DNA of 64,000 bases from Rhizobium sp. RU36D (GTDB lineage Bacteria; Pseudomonadota; Alphaproteobacteria; Rhizobiales; Rhizobiaceae), in NCBI RefSeq assembly GCF_900176345.1, contig NZ_FWXU01000021.1, positions 46,860 through 110,859 of the forward strand, written 5' to 3'. Position numbers and translations under genes: made by a program. This document shows, piece after piece, positions 1 through 8,450 of this stretch; position 1 is the first letter of the stretch; each line of letters begins with the position of its first letter. The notes under the pieces are model-generated. The model had not been told where the DNA came from. It ran no database searches and saw only the letters and a list, made by a program, of their open reading frames with translations.

Positions 1-1148
1 GTGGCCGAGCCTTCGTAGGTCGGCTCGGATACGTTGGTCTCGATCTTCAGGCTGATGCGGCCGGGCGCCAGGACCACGGGCCGGAAGTTCAGTTCGATGC
101 CGTAATCCACCGTGTTGGTGGTGCGGGTCACCGTGGGCTGATTGGTTGTCGTATCGACGTCGATTTCCTGCTCGGCAGCAAGGCGGAACTCGCCACCGAC
201 ATAGAACTTGGCCTGTTCGCCTGAGATCGCGGTGAGGCTGGGCTCGGCCAGCGTGCGCATCACGCCCGCCTGCTCCATGGCATTGATATAGGAGTTGATC
301 GCATAGCGGCCGGCGGATGCCAGGACGTTTGCCGTACCGCCAACATCGATGGCATTGCCGAGATTGGACGGATTGGCGAAGTTGATGCCGCTTCGTCCAT
401 CGGACATCGTGCCGTTGAAGCCAAGCTGCTTCAGGACCTGGCGGCTGACTTCGGCGACCGTGACCTTCAGCGTCACCTGGTCCTCACCCTCGATGGTGAG
501 CAGGTTGACGATCTGCGAGCTCTGGCGCTCCTCGGCGAAGATGGCGACGGCGGCGTCGCCGCTGGTGCTGGAGGCGGTGGCGGTCTGGTTGCGCGTGGTC
601 GCCTCGCCGCCCTTGAGGAAGGCGTTGGCAAGGTTTTCGGCGCGCGCCGCATCCTGGGGGGTGCGCACGGTGCCGCTCAGCACGATGTTGTCCGAGACGA
701 TCTCGACCTTGATGTCGGATTCGGGGATGAAGCGCGAGAGATTGGCTTCCAGGCCGGCGATATCGCGTTCGATGGCGATGTCGAGGCTGACGATTTCTTC
801 GCCGCCGGGGCCGAAGATGAAGATGTTGGTCTGGCCGACCGACTTGCCGAACAGATAGATGCGGCGCGAGGTGCGCGTCACGGCATCGGCCATCTCGGGG
901 TCGGCGACGAGAATATCATGGGCGTCTTCCGGCAGGTCCACGACAAGCGCCTTGTTGAGGCCGAGCTTGATGGAACGGCGCGCGCCGGGTCCGGACTGCT
1001 TGATGCGGATAACGCTTTCAGCGGCCGCATATGCCGAGGAGGCCTGGATTGCCGCGGGCACATAGCCCGCCGGCATGCCGGACAGGGCCAGGCCGAATGC
1101 GATGCTGCCCGAAAGGGCCAGGCGCAGGTTCTTCTTCAAGCCGATCAT
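1..1148 (-). CDS. cpaC: Type II/IV secretin CpaC (RcpA-like) of the Flp/Tad pilus, partial
   Basis: Outer-membrane secretin through which the Flp pilus leaves the cell. The gene is cut by the left edge; 382 codons are visible. Residues 1-43 look like a long Sec signal peptide ending near AYAAA. Residues 45-130 match the pilus-formation N-terminal domain (RIKQSGPGARRSIKLG, then FGKSVGQTNIFIFG). A BON-like stretch follows (SDNIVLSGTV), and then the start of the secretin core (VTLKVTVAEVSRQVLKQLGF, AEPSLTAISGEQAKFYVGGE). The ATG at 1148 has a GGGAGG ribosome site eight bases upstream. It lies 14 bp after cpaB in the same operon. The family call is firm; the C-terminal ring domain is outside the window. 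Confidence 0.93.
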   Translation of the reverse strand, partial: MIGLKKNLRLALSGSIAFGLALSGMPAGYVPAAIQASSAYAAAESVIRIKQSGPGARRSIKLGLNKALVVDLPEDAHDILVADPEMADAVTRTSRRIYLFGKSVGQTNIFIFGPGGEEIVSLDIAIERDIAGLEANLSRFIPESDIKVEIVSDNIVLSGTVRTPQDAARAENLANAFLKGGEATTRNQTATASSTSGDAAVAIFAEERQSSQIVNLLTIEGEDQVTLKVTVAEVSRQVLKQLGFNGTMSDGRSGINFANPSNLGNAIDVGGTANVLASAGRYAINSYINAMEQAGVMRTLAEPSLTAISGEQAKFYVGGEFRLAAEQEIDVDTTTNQPTVTRTTNTVDYGIELNFRPVVLAPGRISLKIETNVSEPTYEGSA

Positions 1149-1162
1149 GTCGAGGCCTCCCT

Positions 1163-1978
1163 TCATTGCATCTGCCCCGTCGTATTTTCCTTGACCACTT
1201 CGCCGGACTTGATCACCTGGATCGAGGGCGTTCCGGTATCGCCGCTCAACAGGTAGTTGGCGGCCGAGGTATCTTCTTCCTGGGCATCGGCCACGGAGCG
1301 GAGCGTCAGGCTCAGCCGGTCTGCCATCTGCTGCGCAACGATGATGACCTTGGCCTGATCGGGGGTCAGCTCCAGGGTTGCGGTGGTGCCCACCACCGTC
1401 TTGGCGCCGTCCTCGCTCTCCTCAATGCGCTGGTCGATGGCGAGCACGCGGACATTGGAGAGGACGGTTTCGGTCAGGTAATTGGTCTTGTCGTCACCCT
1501 TGCGGACCATGATCACATCGACGCGGTCATTGGGCAGGATGAAGCCGCCGGCGCCGGTGGCGACCGTGATTTCCGTCGAGACGGCGCGCTTGCCCGACGG
1601 CAAGAGCGACGACAGGATACGGCTCGAGCTGTCGGCGATCTTTTCGGCACGCAGCGGCTCGCCCTCGAAGATCGGCAGGCGCACGACGACGCCCTGCAGT
1701 TCCTTCATCGCCTCGGGGCGGTTCTGCTCTGTGATGAAGCCTTCGACGACCCCGCCTTCGGGCCAGGGCATCCAGCGCATCGAATCATCATTGAGGCGGG
1801 AGCCCACGGGAAGATTGGCCGCCGAGACCAGCACATTGATCGTCGGCTCGCGCTTGACCACCGCTTCCACGCTTTCCTGGACCGCAGCGGTCCCGCCGGT
1901 GAGCCGCATGGCGAGGAAACCGGCCATGCCAGCCGCAACGACGGCGACAGCGAGGATGATGATGCGGGCGGGTTTCAT
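1163..1978 (-). CDS. cpaB: Flp pilus assembly protein CpaB (RcpC)
   Basis: A 271-residue Tad pilus accessory protein, anchored in the inner membrane and reaching into the periplasm. An N-terminal membrane segment (residues 4-26) is followed by a SAF-type domain around residues 45-110 (NVLVSAANLPVGSRL), then the RcpC/CpaB core (STEITVATGAGGFILPNDRVDV). Its place between cpaA and cpaC is the usual cpa order and supports the name. The C-terminal third is acidic and ends without a recognised motif. The 124-bp gap before it carries paired GGTTAACA sequences, annotated separately. Confidence 0.93.
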   Translation of the reverse strand: MKPARIIILAVAVVAAGMAGFLAMRLTGGTAAVQESVEAVVKREPTINVLVSAANLPVGSRLNDDSMRWMPWPEGGVVEGFITEQNRPEAMKELQGVVVRLPIFEGEPLRAEKIADSSSRILSSLLPSGKRAVSTEITVATGAGGFILPNDRVDVIMVRKGDDKTNYLTETVLSNVRVLAIDQRIEESEDGAKTVVGTTATLELTPDQAKVIIVAQQMADRLSLTLRSVADAQEEDTSAANYLLSGDTGTPSIQVIKSGEVVKENTTGQMQ

Positions 1979-2042
1979 GATCTTTCCTTGACCGGGACAA
2001 ACTTCTGTCCCAGCCAGATTGATCAGGAATTGGTGTAATAAT

Positions 2043-2081
2043 GGTTAACAAGACGCTTACAATTCTGGTTAACAGCGTCTT
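2043..2081. promoter_or_regulatory. Paired GGTTAACA boxes and inverted repeat upstream of cpaB
   Basis: GGTTAACA occurs at 2043-2050 and again at 2067-2074, a 24-bp period. Interleaved with these is a perfect 8-bp inverted repeat, AAGACGCT (2050-2057) and AGCGTCTT (2074-2081). The TTAAC cores resemble half-sites of the alphaproteobacterial cell-cycle regulator CtrA, but the spacing is not the usual TTAA-N7-TTAAC. It may be a cpaB promoter element or a transcript end for cpaA; no T run is present. Confidence 0.4.
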
Positions 2082-2102
2082 TATAAGGCCGTGAGGCGCG
2101 GC

Positions 2103-2615
2103 TCAGCGAAGCCCTTCAAGCGCTGCCACCATAAGCGGCGAGCTGGGAAAGGCCAGGATGCCGGCGATGCCGATGGCGATGCCATAGGGCACCTTCTTGG
2201 CCATCAGGATGGAATTTGGCACCGGCAGGCCAAGGGCCAGAACGCGGTTTGCATTGCCCCTGACGATGAGAATCAGAATGGTGAGGATGCCGCCGATATA
2301 GGAGACGTAGATCAGGAAGGTCAGCAGCGACATGTTGAGCCCGAACCACAGGGCTGCTGCCGTCAAGAGCTTGGCATCGCCACCGCCCATGACATTGATC
2401 GCGAAGAGGCCGAAGCAGACGGCGAAAACCGCAAGGCCCGCGGCGACGTGAAAGCCGAACTCGGTCAGCGTCAGGCCGGCAAAGGGTGCGATCGCGAAGA
2501 AGGCTGCACCGAGAACCAAGGGTATGCGGTTCGGAATCTTCATTTCCAGAAGGTCCGTCCAGGCCGCCATGACCAGGCAGATGGGGAAGATCACGAATAT
2601 GGCCGCTGCCAGCAT
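2103..2615 (-). CDS. cpaA: Prepilin peptidase CpaA (TadV type, A24 family)
   Basis: Inner-membrane aspartic protease that cleaves the leader of Flp prepilin. It is a 170-residue, strongly hydrophobic protein with several membrane spans. Two catalytic aspartate motifs are visible: D21 in TDLLEMKIPN and D80 in MGGGDAKLL, the short CpaA/TadV architecture without the methylase half of PilD. A longer frame opens at 2690, but the ATG at 2615 has an AGGAGG site at good spacing and gives the normal family length. It lies 140 bp downstream of pilA and upstream of cpaB. Confidence 0.92.
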   Translation of the reverse strand: MLAAAIFVIFPICLVMAAWTDLLEMKIPNRIPLVLGAAFFAIAPFAGLTLTEFGFHVAAGLAVFAVCFGLFAINVMGGGDAKLLTAAALWFGLNMSLLTFLIYVSYIGGILTILILIVRGNANRVLALGLPVPNSILMAKKVPYGIAIGIAGILAFPSSPLMVAALEGLR

Positions 2616-2695
2616 GGCTATGTTCCTCCTGATGCTCCCACAGCATCGACGAAAATGCTTAGGAAATCGCCAATCGTTCCTGTCGTACAAACGCC

Positions 2696-2721
2696 AAAAG
2701 CCGCCGTTTGACGGGCGGCTT
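2696..2721 (-). terminator. Stem-loop after pilA, probable partial terminator
   Basis: On the minus strand AAGCCGCC (2721-2714) pairs with GGCGGCTT (2705-2698), an 8-bp perfect GC-rich stem with an 8-base loop. It is followed by only a short T run (TTTT). The position between pilA and cpaA fits attenuation after the abundant pilin message. Confidence 0.6.
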
Positions 2722-2756
2722 CTGGAATAGGTCCCAGGCGGGAAAGCCTTCAGACG

Positions 2757-2939
2757 TTAGTTGGCGCCTTCGGACGTGACCATCTTGGTCGAGATGTCCT
2801 TGAAGGTGTTGTTCAGGCTGGTGCCGAGGGTGGTCGCGCCGGTGATGAGGGCGACGGAAATCAGGGCGGCGATCAGGCCGTATTCGATGGCGGTTGCGCC
2901 GGACTCGTCATTCTTGAAACGTGCGAAAAGCTTGGTCAT
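2757..2939 (-). CDS. pilA: Flp/Fap-type major pilin
   Basis: A 60-residue type IVb pilin subunit. A basic leader MTKLFARFKNDESG is predicted to be cut after G14, giving a mature end ATAIEYGLIAALI with Glu at mature position 5 and Tyr at 6, the Flp hallmark. One hydrophobic helix follows and the mature pilin is about 46 residues. AGGAG lies just upstream of the ATG. It is the first gene of the minus-strand cpa operon, behind a 541-bp non-coding region with a CtrA-like site. Confidence 0.96.
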   Translation of the reverse strand: MTKLFARFKNDESGATAIEYGLIAALISVALITGATTLGTSLNNTFKDISTKMVTSEGAN

Positions 2940-3480
2940 GATTATCTCCTACTCCACGATGTTTGTTCAGCACTCCCGGCAACTGTTTGCCGTTGCTCGG
3001 ATGACTGCAAACTACACGGGGGCCATTTCCATCGGCTTAAGGAAGACGGTTACCAAGGCCTTAACCGCCGTTTGCGGCGGGATTGGTTAATGGCTGAACA
3101 ATCGGGGCGGCGTAATCTTATGAAGCTTTCTCGACTGCGATATTTCACAGTCTCCAAGTACTGTTGCATCAATACTTTGCCGCAAGATCGTTAAAATTTT
3201 AATCGCTGCCTCGGCTTGGGCGTAACGACCGCGCGGCTGAGAATCCGGGCGCCGTTGACATGCAAGAATGCTAAAACAGCTGCATCAAAACGGCATGCCT
3301 GCGCCGAGGTGGAAAAAATAGTCACTCGAACGCAGCAGAAAATGCTTCGCGAAGGCCTCAATGGCCTGCTGCACGGCGCATCAAGCCCAATTCATGCGGC
3401 TTAACCGTTCATTCACCAATCCGGGGCATCTTCACAGGGGAAATTCCCGTTCCGCCCTCAGTATAAACAAGGCATGTTCG
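2940..3480. other. 541-bp non-coding region between pilA and a divergent pilus gene
   Basis: No convincing gene is seen here. The stretch is A/T-richer than its flanks and holds a CtrA-like box (3050-3065), a TTAAAATTTTAA palindrome at 3191-3202 and further TTAA cores near 3087 and 3402. It separates divergent pilus transcription units, so it probably contains both promoters; no clear -35/-10 pair could be assigned. Confidence 0.5.
3050..3065. promoter_or_regulatory. CtrA-like box upstream of pilA
   Basis: TTAC-CAAGGCC-TTAAC matches the CtrA consensus TTAA-N7-TTAAC with one mismatch. It lies about 110 bp upstream of the pilA start. In Caulobacter pilA is a direct CtrA target, so the placement is sensible; the assignment here is inference. 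Confidence 0.45.
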
Positions 3481-3879
3481 ATGGCATCCAGCAGCATTCG
3501 CTATTTCCTGGCGCTTGGCCTTACCATCGCCTGTGCCGTCCCTTCCGCAGCGGTAGCGGAAGACAATATGCTGCGTGTCTATATGGATCACGCGCGCGTG
3601 CTGAAGCTCGACCGCCCGGTCAGCAAGGTCATCATCGGTAATGCCAAGGTGGCGGACGCAACCGTTGCTGACGCCCAGACCATCGTGCTCACCGGCCGCA
3701 GCTTCGGCACGACCAACCTGGTGCTGCTGGACGCCCAGGGGAACGCGATCATCGACGAGCGGATCCTGGTTTCCATCGACGAGGGCAATACTGTGCGCGT
3801 GTTCAAGGCCACCAGCCGCTCAGTCCTGTCCTGCACGCCCAATTGCGAAGAGCATTCGGCCCAGGGAACCGGTGGCTAG
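3481..3879 (+). CDS. Stand-alone pilus-formation N-terminal domain protein (secretin N-domain like)
   Basis: A 132-residue periplasmic protein. Residues 1-26 form a signal peptide (FLALGLTIACAVPSAAVA). Residues 28-100 repeat the pattern at the N-terminus of the CpaC secretin in this window: ILVADPEMADA in CpaC against VIIGNAKVADA here, and FGKSVGQTNIFIFG against TGRSFGTTNLVLLD. It has no BON or secretin domain. The C-terminus holds a CTPNC pair that could form a disulfide. It is probably a periplasmic pilus-assembly helper. The ATG at 3481 was preferred over upstream in-frame starts because the signal peptide begins there. Confidence 0.82.
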   Translation: MASSSIRYFLALGLTIACAVPSAAVAEDNMLRVYMDHARVLKLDRPVSKVIIGNAKVADATVADAQTIVLTGRSFGTTNLVLLDAQGNAIIDERILVSIDEGNTVRVFKATSRSVLSCTPNCEEHSAQGTGG

Positions 3880-3976
3880 TCGGTTTGAGCGGGCCTGGAC
3901 GTCGTGTTCGGGGTGCCGGATGGCGGCCTCCCGATTCCGTACAAATGTAAAAGCCGGCGAAACGGAAAATCAACAT

Positions 3977-3999
3977 TTGGTCCCTACCCTTCGGACCAA
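3977..3999 (+). other. Small inverted repeat ahead of the tadE-like gene
   Basis: TTGGTCC (3977-3983) and GGACCAA (3993-3999) form a perfect 7-bp stem with a 9-base loop, 21 bp before the next gene. No T run follows, so a terminator is not clear; it may be a leader hairpin. Confidence 0.3.
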
Positions 4000-4020
4000 T
4001 GATCCCCTTTTCGGATAGGC

Positions 4021-4659
4021 ATGATGGCCACCATCACTGATGGACAGCAAGGCGGCATGAAGACGCGGCGCCGGTTCGGTTTCAAACTGAAGCGGTTGGC
4101 GCGGTCTAGAGATGGTGCTGCCGCCATCGAATTCGCGATCCTCGCCATTCCCTATTTCATGATCGTCTTCGCGATCATCGAAACCTTCGTCGCCTTTACT
4201 GCCGAGCAGTTGCTGACCAATGCGGTGAACACCGTCTCCCGTCAGCTTCGCACGGGACAGATCACCTTTGGGCTCAATCGCGACAGCGACATGACCGAAG
4301 TGGAATTCCGGACCGCCTTCTGCAACGAAATCTCGATCCTGATGAAATGCGATGCGGCTGAGATCGCAACGCCGAAGAAGCTGTTCATCGATGTGCGCAC
4401 CTTCAGTTCCTTTTCCAGCATCCCGAAGACCATTCCGCGGGTTTCCAACGCGGACTTCGCCGATCTCGATACCTCGTCCTTCAAGTTCACGCCGGGCGGA
4501 TCGAAGAGCATCAACATGATGCGCGTCTTCTACAAATGGCAGATCACCGCCGATATCGTCAGGCCCTATATCACCACGATCCGCCCCGCGGATGGCTCCA
4601 TGCCGACCGACTTCCTGATCGTCGGCACCACCGCTTTCCAGAATGAGGATTTCCCGTGA
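4021..4659 (+). CDS. TadE-like pseudopilin
   Basis: A 212-residue inner-membrane pseudopilin of the Tad system. After a basic N-terminus, residues 32-62 (RDGAAAIEFAILAIPYFMIV) carry the TadE hydrophobic segment with the conserved Glu of the AIEFA motif. The rest is a periplasmic domain. Two starts are possible: ATG 4021, with no obvious ribosome site, or ATG 4057 (MKTRRRFG), which has AAGGCGG just upstream and may be the real one. The stop overlaps the next gene's GTG start, so the two are translationally coupled. Confidence 0.85.
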   Translation: MMATITDGQQGGMKTRRRFGFKLKRLARSRDGAAAIEFAILAIPYFMIVFAIIETFVAFTAEQLLTNAVNTVSRQLRTGQITFGLNRDSDMTEVEFRTAFCNEISILMKCDAAEIATPKKLFIDVRTFSSFSSIPKTIPRVSNADFADLDTSSFKFTPGGSKSINMMRVFYKWQITADIVRPYITTIRPADGSMPTDFLIVGTTAFQNEDFP

Positions 4660-5276
4660 GCCCGCGCCGCCAAGACATCGGCCTGCCGCGCGACGGCAGC
4701 GCCTCCTTGCCCCTGAAAACACGGATTTGCCGCCTCGCCAGCCGCCTACGCGGCGACGAGAGGGGCGTCGGCGCGGTGGAATTCGCGCTGCTGATGCCGA
4801 TGCTGATCGTCGTCTATCTCATGGCCTTCGAGCTGACGATCGGCATCAGCGTGGCCAAGCGCGCCACCAACAGCGCCAGCACCGTGGCCGACCTGGTGAC
4901 GCAGCAGGACAAGGTCAGCAAATCCTTCCTCAACACCATGGGCGACGTGGCCGCCAGCATCTTCGTTCCCTATGGAAGCAGTTCGCTGAAGCTCAAGATC
5001 ACGGGCATCTCCATCGATGCGTCCAGCAATGCCAAGGTCGCCTGGTCCTGGGCCAATGACGGCACCAAGCCCTATGTGGCCAACAGTGCCGCCACCGTTC
5101 CCGCGGCGATGATTTCACCCAGCACCTTCCTGGTGCGCTCGGAACTCAGCATTCCCCATAAGTTGGTGATGTATCTGCCGGGCATGAGCGATACCGAGGT
5201 GAACACCATCACCATAGCTCGGGAATATTACTATCGCCAGCGTGTGGGCAGCGGCATTGCCTGCACCGACTGCTGA
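4656..5276 (+). CDS. TadE/TadG-like pseudopilin
   Basis: A 206-residue Tad pilus pseudopilin, second of a coupled pair (its GTG start overlaps the preceding TGA). Residues 34-62 (ERGVGAVEFALLMPMLIVVY) give the TadE-type segment with the conserved Glu. The remainder is periplasmic, followed by a C-terminal CTDC motif. It has no von Willebrand-type domain, so it is closer to TadE than to full-length TadG. It ends the plus-strand pilus unit; deoB begins 122 bp later. Confidence 0.83.
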   Translation: MSPRRQDIGLPRDGSASLPLKTRICRLASRLRGDERGVGAVEFALLMPMLIVVYLMAFELTIGISVAKRATNSASTVADLVTQQDKVSKSFLNTMGDVAASIFVPYGSSSLKLKITGISIDASSNAKVAWSWANDGTKPYVANSAATVPAAMISPSTFLVRSELSIPHKLVMYLPGMSDTEVNTITIAREYYYRQRVGSGIACTDC

Positions 5277-5398
5277 GCTGCGGCGCCATCCACGAGACGG
5301 CCGGTTTGCAAAGACGGCACCGAGACGCTAAACATGCGCCACCGGCCAACCGCGGCTTTTCGCGCTTCTCCGGACAGACTGTTTTGGCCGGGTGAACC

Positions 5399-6619
5399 AT
5401 GGCACGTGCATTTCTCTTTGTCCTTGATTCCTTCGGTATCGGCGGGGCGCCAGACGCGGAAGACTATGGCGATCTCGGCTCCAACACGCTTGGGCATATC
5501 GCGGAATTCTGCGCAGCCGGCGCCGGCGACCGGGCTGGCCTGCGCTCCGGTCCCCTGAAGCTGCCGAACATGTCGGCGATAGGGCTGATGCACATTGCCA
5601 AGTTGGCGAGCGGCGACTATCCCGCCGGCATGCCGGTGCCGGAGCGGGTGTTCGGGCTGCATGGCGCGGCAAGCGAGGTATCGCGTGGCAAGGACACGCC
5701 GTCCGGTCACTGGGAAATCGCCGGCACGCCGGTCACGTTCGACTGGGGCTACTTTGCCAGCGAAGGCGATGCCTTTCCTGAGGACCTGGTTGAGGCGATC
5801 TGTCGTGAGGGCGAGGTGCCCGGCATACTCGGCAATTGCGTCGCCTCGGGAACAGAGATCATCGCCAGGCTCGGAGACGAGCATATCCTGACCGGCAAAC
5901 CGATCTGCTATACCTCGACGGACTCGGTGCTGCAAATTGCAGCGCACGAGATCCATTTCGGCCTGGACCGGCTGATCAAGCTCTGCGAGACGGCGCGGCG
6001 GCTGGTCGATCCCCTGAATATCGGTCGCGTGATTGCCCGCCCCTTTGTCGGCGAGAGCCCCGCAACCTTCGTGCGAACAGGCAATCGCCGCGACTTCTCC
6101 GTCCTGCCACCCGAACCGACACTGCTCGACCGTCTCGTGGATGCGGGGCGGAAAGTGCATGCGATCGGCAAGATCGGCGATATCTATGCGCATCAGGGCG
6201 TATCGCGCATCATCAAGGCCAATGGCAACATGGCGCTGATGGATGCGACGCTGCAGACGATCGACGAGGCTGCCGATGGCGATCTCGTCTTCACCAATTT
6301 CGTCGATTTCGACCAGCTCTACGGTCATCGGCGTGATGTGCCGGGCTATGCGGCAGCGCTTGAGGCCTTCGACCGGCGCATTCCCGAGGCGAACCGGCGG
6401 CTGAAACCGGGGGATCTCGTCATGCTGACGGCAGACCACGGCTGCGACCCGACATGGCGCGGAACCGACCACACGCGCGAGCGCGTGCCGATTATGTCCT
6501 TCGGACCCGGCCTGCGCTCGCGCTTGGTCGGCATTCGCGATACCTATGCCGATATCGGCGAGACGATCGCCGCACATCTCGGCATCGCCCCCGGCCCCCA
6601 CGGACGGAGTTTCCTGTGA
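5399..6619 (+). CDS. deoB: Phosphopentomutase
   Basis: Interconverts (deoxy)ribose 1-phosphate and 5-phosphate, linking nucleoside phosphorolysis to central carbon. The 406-residue length is normal. Metal-site motifs of the alkaline phosphatase-like fold are present: FVLDSFGIGG at residues 8-17, KDTPSGHWE with the phosphorylated Thr near residue 100, DFDQLYGHRRD, and TADHGCDPTW with GTDHTRE near the C-terminus. The stop overlaps the GTG start of add by three bases, so the two genes are coupled. Its substrate comes from the phosphorylases encoded in the opposite operon. Confidence 0.97.
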   Translation: MARAFLFVLDSFGIGGAPDAEDYGDLGSNTLGHIAEFCAAGAGDRAGLRSGPLKLPNMSAIGLMHIAKLASGDYPAGMPVPERVFGLHGAASEVSRGKDTPSGHWEIAGTPVTFDWGYFASEGDAFPEDLVEAICREGEVPGILGNCVASGTEIIARLGDEHILTGKPICYTSTDSVLQIAAHEIHFGLDRLIKLCETARRLVDPLNIGRVIARPFVGESPATFVRTGNRRDFSVLPPEPTLLDRLVDAGRKVHAIGKIGDIYAHQGVSRIIKANGNMALMDATLQTIDEAADGDLVFTNFVDFDQLYGHRRDVPGYAAALEAFDRRIPEANRRLKPGDLVMLTADHGCDPTWRGTDHTRERVPIMSFGPGLRSRLVGIRDTYADIGETIAAHLGIAPGPHGRSFL

Positions 6620-7581
6620 AGAATTTCAAGAAAGTCGAGCTGCATTGCCATGTTGAGGGCGCCGCCCCGCCGCATCTGACACTGAGCCAGGCCGAGAAAT
6701 ACGGCGTCGATCATTCCACGTTCATCCGGGATGGTGCCTATGTCTGGGAGGATTTTACCAGCTTCATTGCCTGCTATGATCATGTGGCGTCGGTGTTTCG
6801 GACAGCGGAAGACTATGCCGCCCTGACCGAGGCCTATCTTCTGGAACTGGCGGCCGCCAATACCATCTATAGCGAGCTCTTCATTTCCCCCGATCACGGC
6901 GAGGCGGTGGGCATGGACCCTGTCGATTATATCGACGGGCTTGCCGCCGGCATCACCGCCGCGCGGGACAAGACCGGCATCGAGTGCCGCATGATCATCA
7001 TCGGCGAGCGCCATCTCGGTCCGGAAAACGTGCTGCGTCGCGCAGAATGGACGGCAAAGCTCGACCATCCCCTGGTGACCGGCTTCAACATGGCCGGTGA
7101 AGAGCGGATGAACCGCGTGGCGGATTATGCCCGGGCATTCGATATCGTCCGTGAGGCCGGCTACGGCATCACCATCCATGCCGGCGAGCTGTGCGGCGCC
7201 TTCAGCGTGGCGGATGCGCTTGATCTCGTGCGGCCATCGCGGATCGGCCACGGCGTGCGCGCCATCGAGGACCCGGATCTCGTGCGGCGCCTCGCGGATC
7301 TCGGCACGGTGCTGGAGGTCTGCCCCGGATCGAACATCTCGCTCAAGGTATTTCCGGATTTCGAAAGCCATCCGCTGCGCGCCTTCGTGGATGCCGGCGT
7401 GCGGGTGACGCTCAATTCCGACGATCCGCCTTTCTTCCACACCTCGCTGCAACGCGAATACGACATCGCATCTGACATCATGGGGTTCAGCGACGAGGAG
7501 ATCGACCGGATGACGCGGACGGCGCTGGAGGCCGCCTTCGTGGACGAGGAGACGCGAAGCCGGCTGTTGGCCAGGCTTTGA
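6616..7581 (+). CDS. add: Adenosine deaminase
   Basis: Hydrolyses (deoxy)adenosine to (deoxy)inosine. It has 321 residues from a GTG that overlaps the deoB stop. Zinc and catalytic motifs are intact: H10 and H12 in LHCHVEG, H188 and E191 in IHAGE, H212 in IGHGVRA, and D269-D270 in NSDDPPFF. A longer in-frame opening starting inside deoB was rejected because the homology begins at VKNFKKVELH. It is the middle gene of deoB-add-upp. Confidence 0.96.
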   Translation: MKNFKKVELHCHVEGAAPPHLTLSQAEKYGVDHSTFIRDGAYVWEDFTSFIACYDHVASVFRTAEDYAALTEAYLLELAAANTIYSELFISPDHGEAVGMDPVDYIDGLAAGITAARDKTGIECRMIIIGERHLGPENVLRRAEWTAKLDHPLVTGFNMAGEERMNRVADYARAFDIVREAGYGITIHAGELCGAFSVADALDLVRPSRIGHGVRAIEDPDLVRRLADLGTVLEVCPGSNISLKVFPDFESHPLRAFVDAGVRVTLNSDDPPFFHTSLQREYDIASDIMGFSDEEIDRMTRTALEAAFVDEETRSRLLARL

Positions 7582-7675
7582 GTTCATCTTGCGGGGGATA
7601 AGGCGTCCATCGGCTCTTGCTCAGGCAAGCGCAAACGTGGAAAAACGGACTATCAGCGAAAATAGGGATACATCC

Positions 7676-8305
7676 ATGGACGGCGTCACAGTCATCAATC
7701 ATCCGCTCGTGCAGCACAAGTTGACGATCATGCGCCGCAAGGAGACCTCGACGTCCAGCTTCCGGCGGCTGCTGCGCGAAATCTCGACGCTGCTGTGCTA
7801 CGAAGTGACTCGCGACCTCGAACTGACGATGCAGACCATCGAGACGCCGCTGACGGAAATGCAGTCGCCTGTTCTCGAGGGCAAGAAGCTGGTCTTCGCC
7901 TCCATCCTGCGCGCCGGCAACGGCTTGCTGGAAGGCATGCTGGAACTGGTCCCGGCCGCCCGCGTCTCGCATATCGGGGTCTACCGCGATCACGACACGC
8001 TGCAGCCGGTCGAATATTACTTCAAGGCCCCCGATGCGCTGGACGAACGCCTGATCATCGTCGTCGATCCGATGCTGGCGACCGGCAATTCGTCCATCGC
8101 CGCCATCGACAAGCTCAAGGAACGCGGCGCGAAGAACATCCGTTTCCTGTGCCTGCTGGCCGCACCCGAGGGCATCAAGAATTTCCGCGAGGCCCATCCG
8201 GATGTTCCGGTCTTCACCGCGTCGATCGATAGCCACCTCAATGAAAAGGGCTATATCGTGCCGGGTCTCGGCGATGCCGGCGACCGGATGTACGGCACGA
8301 AATAA
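7676..8305 (+). CDS. upp: Uracil phosphoribosyltransferase
   Basis: Makes UMP from uracil and PRPP (pyrimidine salvage). The 209-residue length is standard. The PRPP loop DPMLATGNS is at residues 131-139, and the uracil-binding C-terminus reads YIVPGLGDAGDRMYGTK. The ATG at 7676 is preceded by AGGGA, whereas the upstream TTG opening at 7589 gives a non-homologous extension. It is the last gene of the deoB-add-upp unit, after a 94-bp gap. Confidence 0.97.
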   Translation: MDGVTVINHPLVQHKLTIMRRKETSTSSFRRLLREISTLLCYEVTRDLELTMQTIETPLTEMQSPVLEGKKLVFASILRAGNGLLEGMLELVPAARVSHIGVYRDHDTLQPVEYYFKAPDALDERLIIVVDPMLATGNSSIAAIDKLKERGAKNIRFLCLLAAPEGIKNFREAHPDVPVFTASIDSHLNEKGYIVPGLGDAGDRMYGTK

Positions 8306-8450
8306 GGGCTGCGGTCCTCAATTCATTTACCGTGACTGCAGGTGGCCGTGGATAGCGGCCAACCTTCGAGCATCGGCGCGATTTCCTTAGCAGCTTGTCA
8401 AGCATCGCTGGTTAGCGTGGCAGCGTGCCGCTTTTGGCGGCCGCGTGTCC

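Noticed and set aside
3216..3404. 62-residue frame in the pilA upstream region
   Set aside because: No ribosome site and no recognisable pattern; the region is more likely regulatory.
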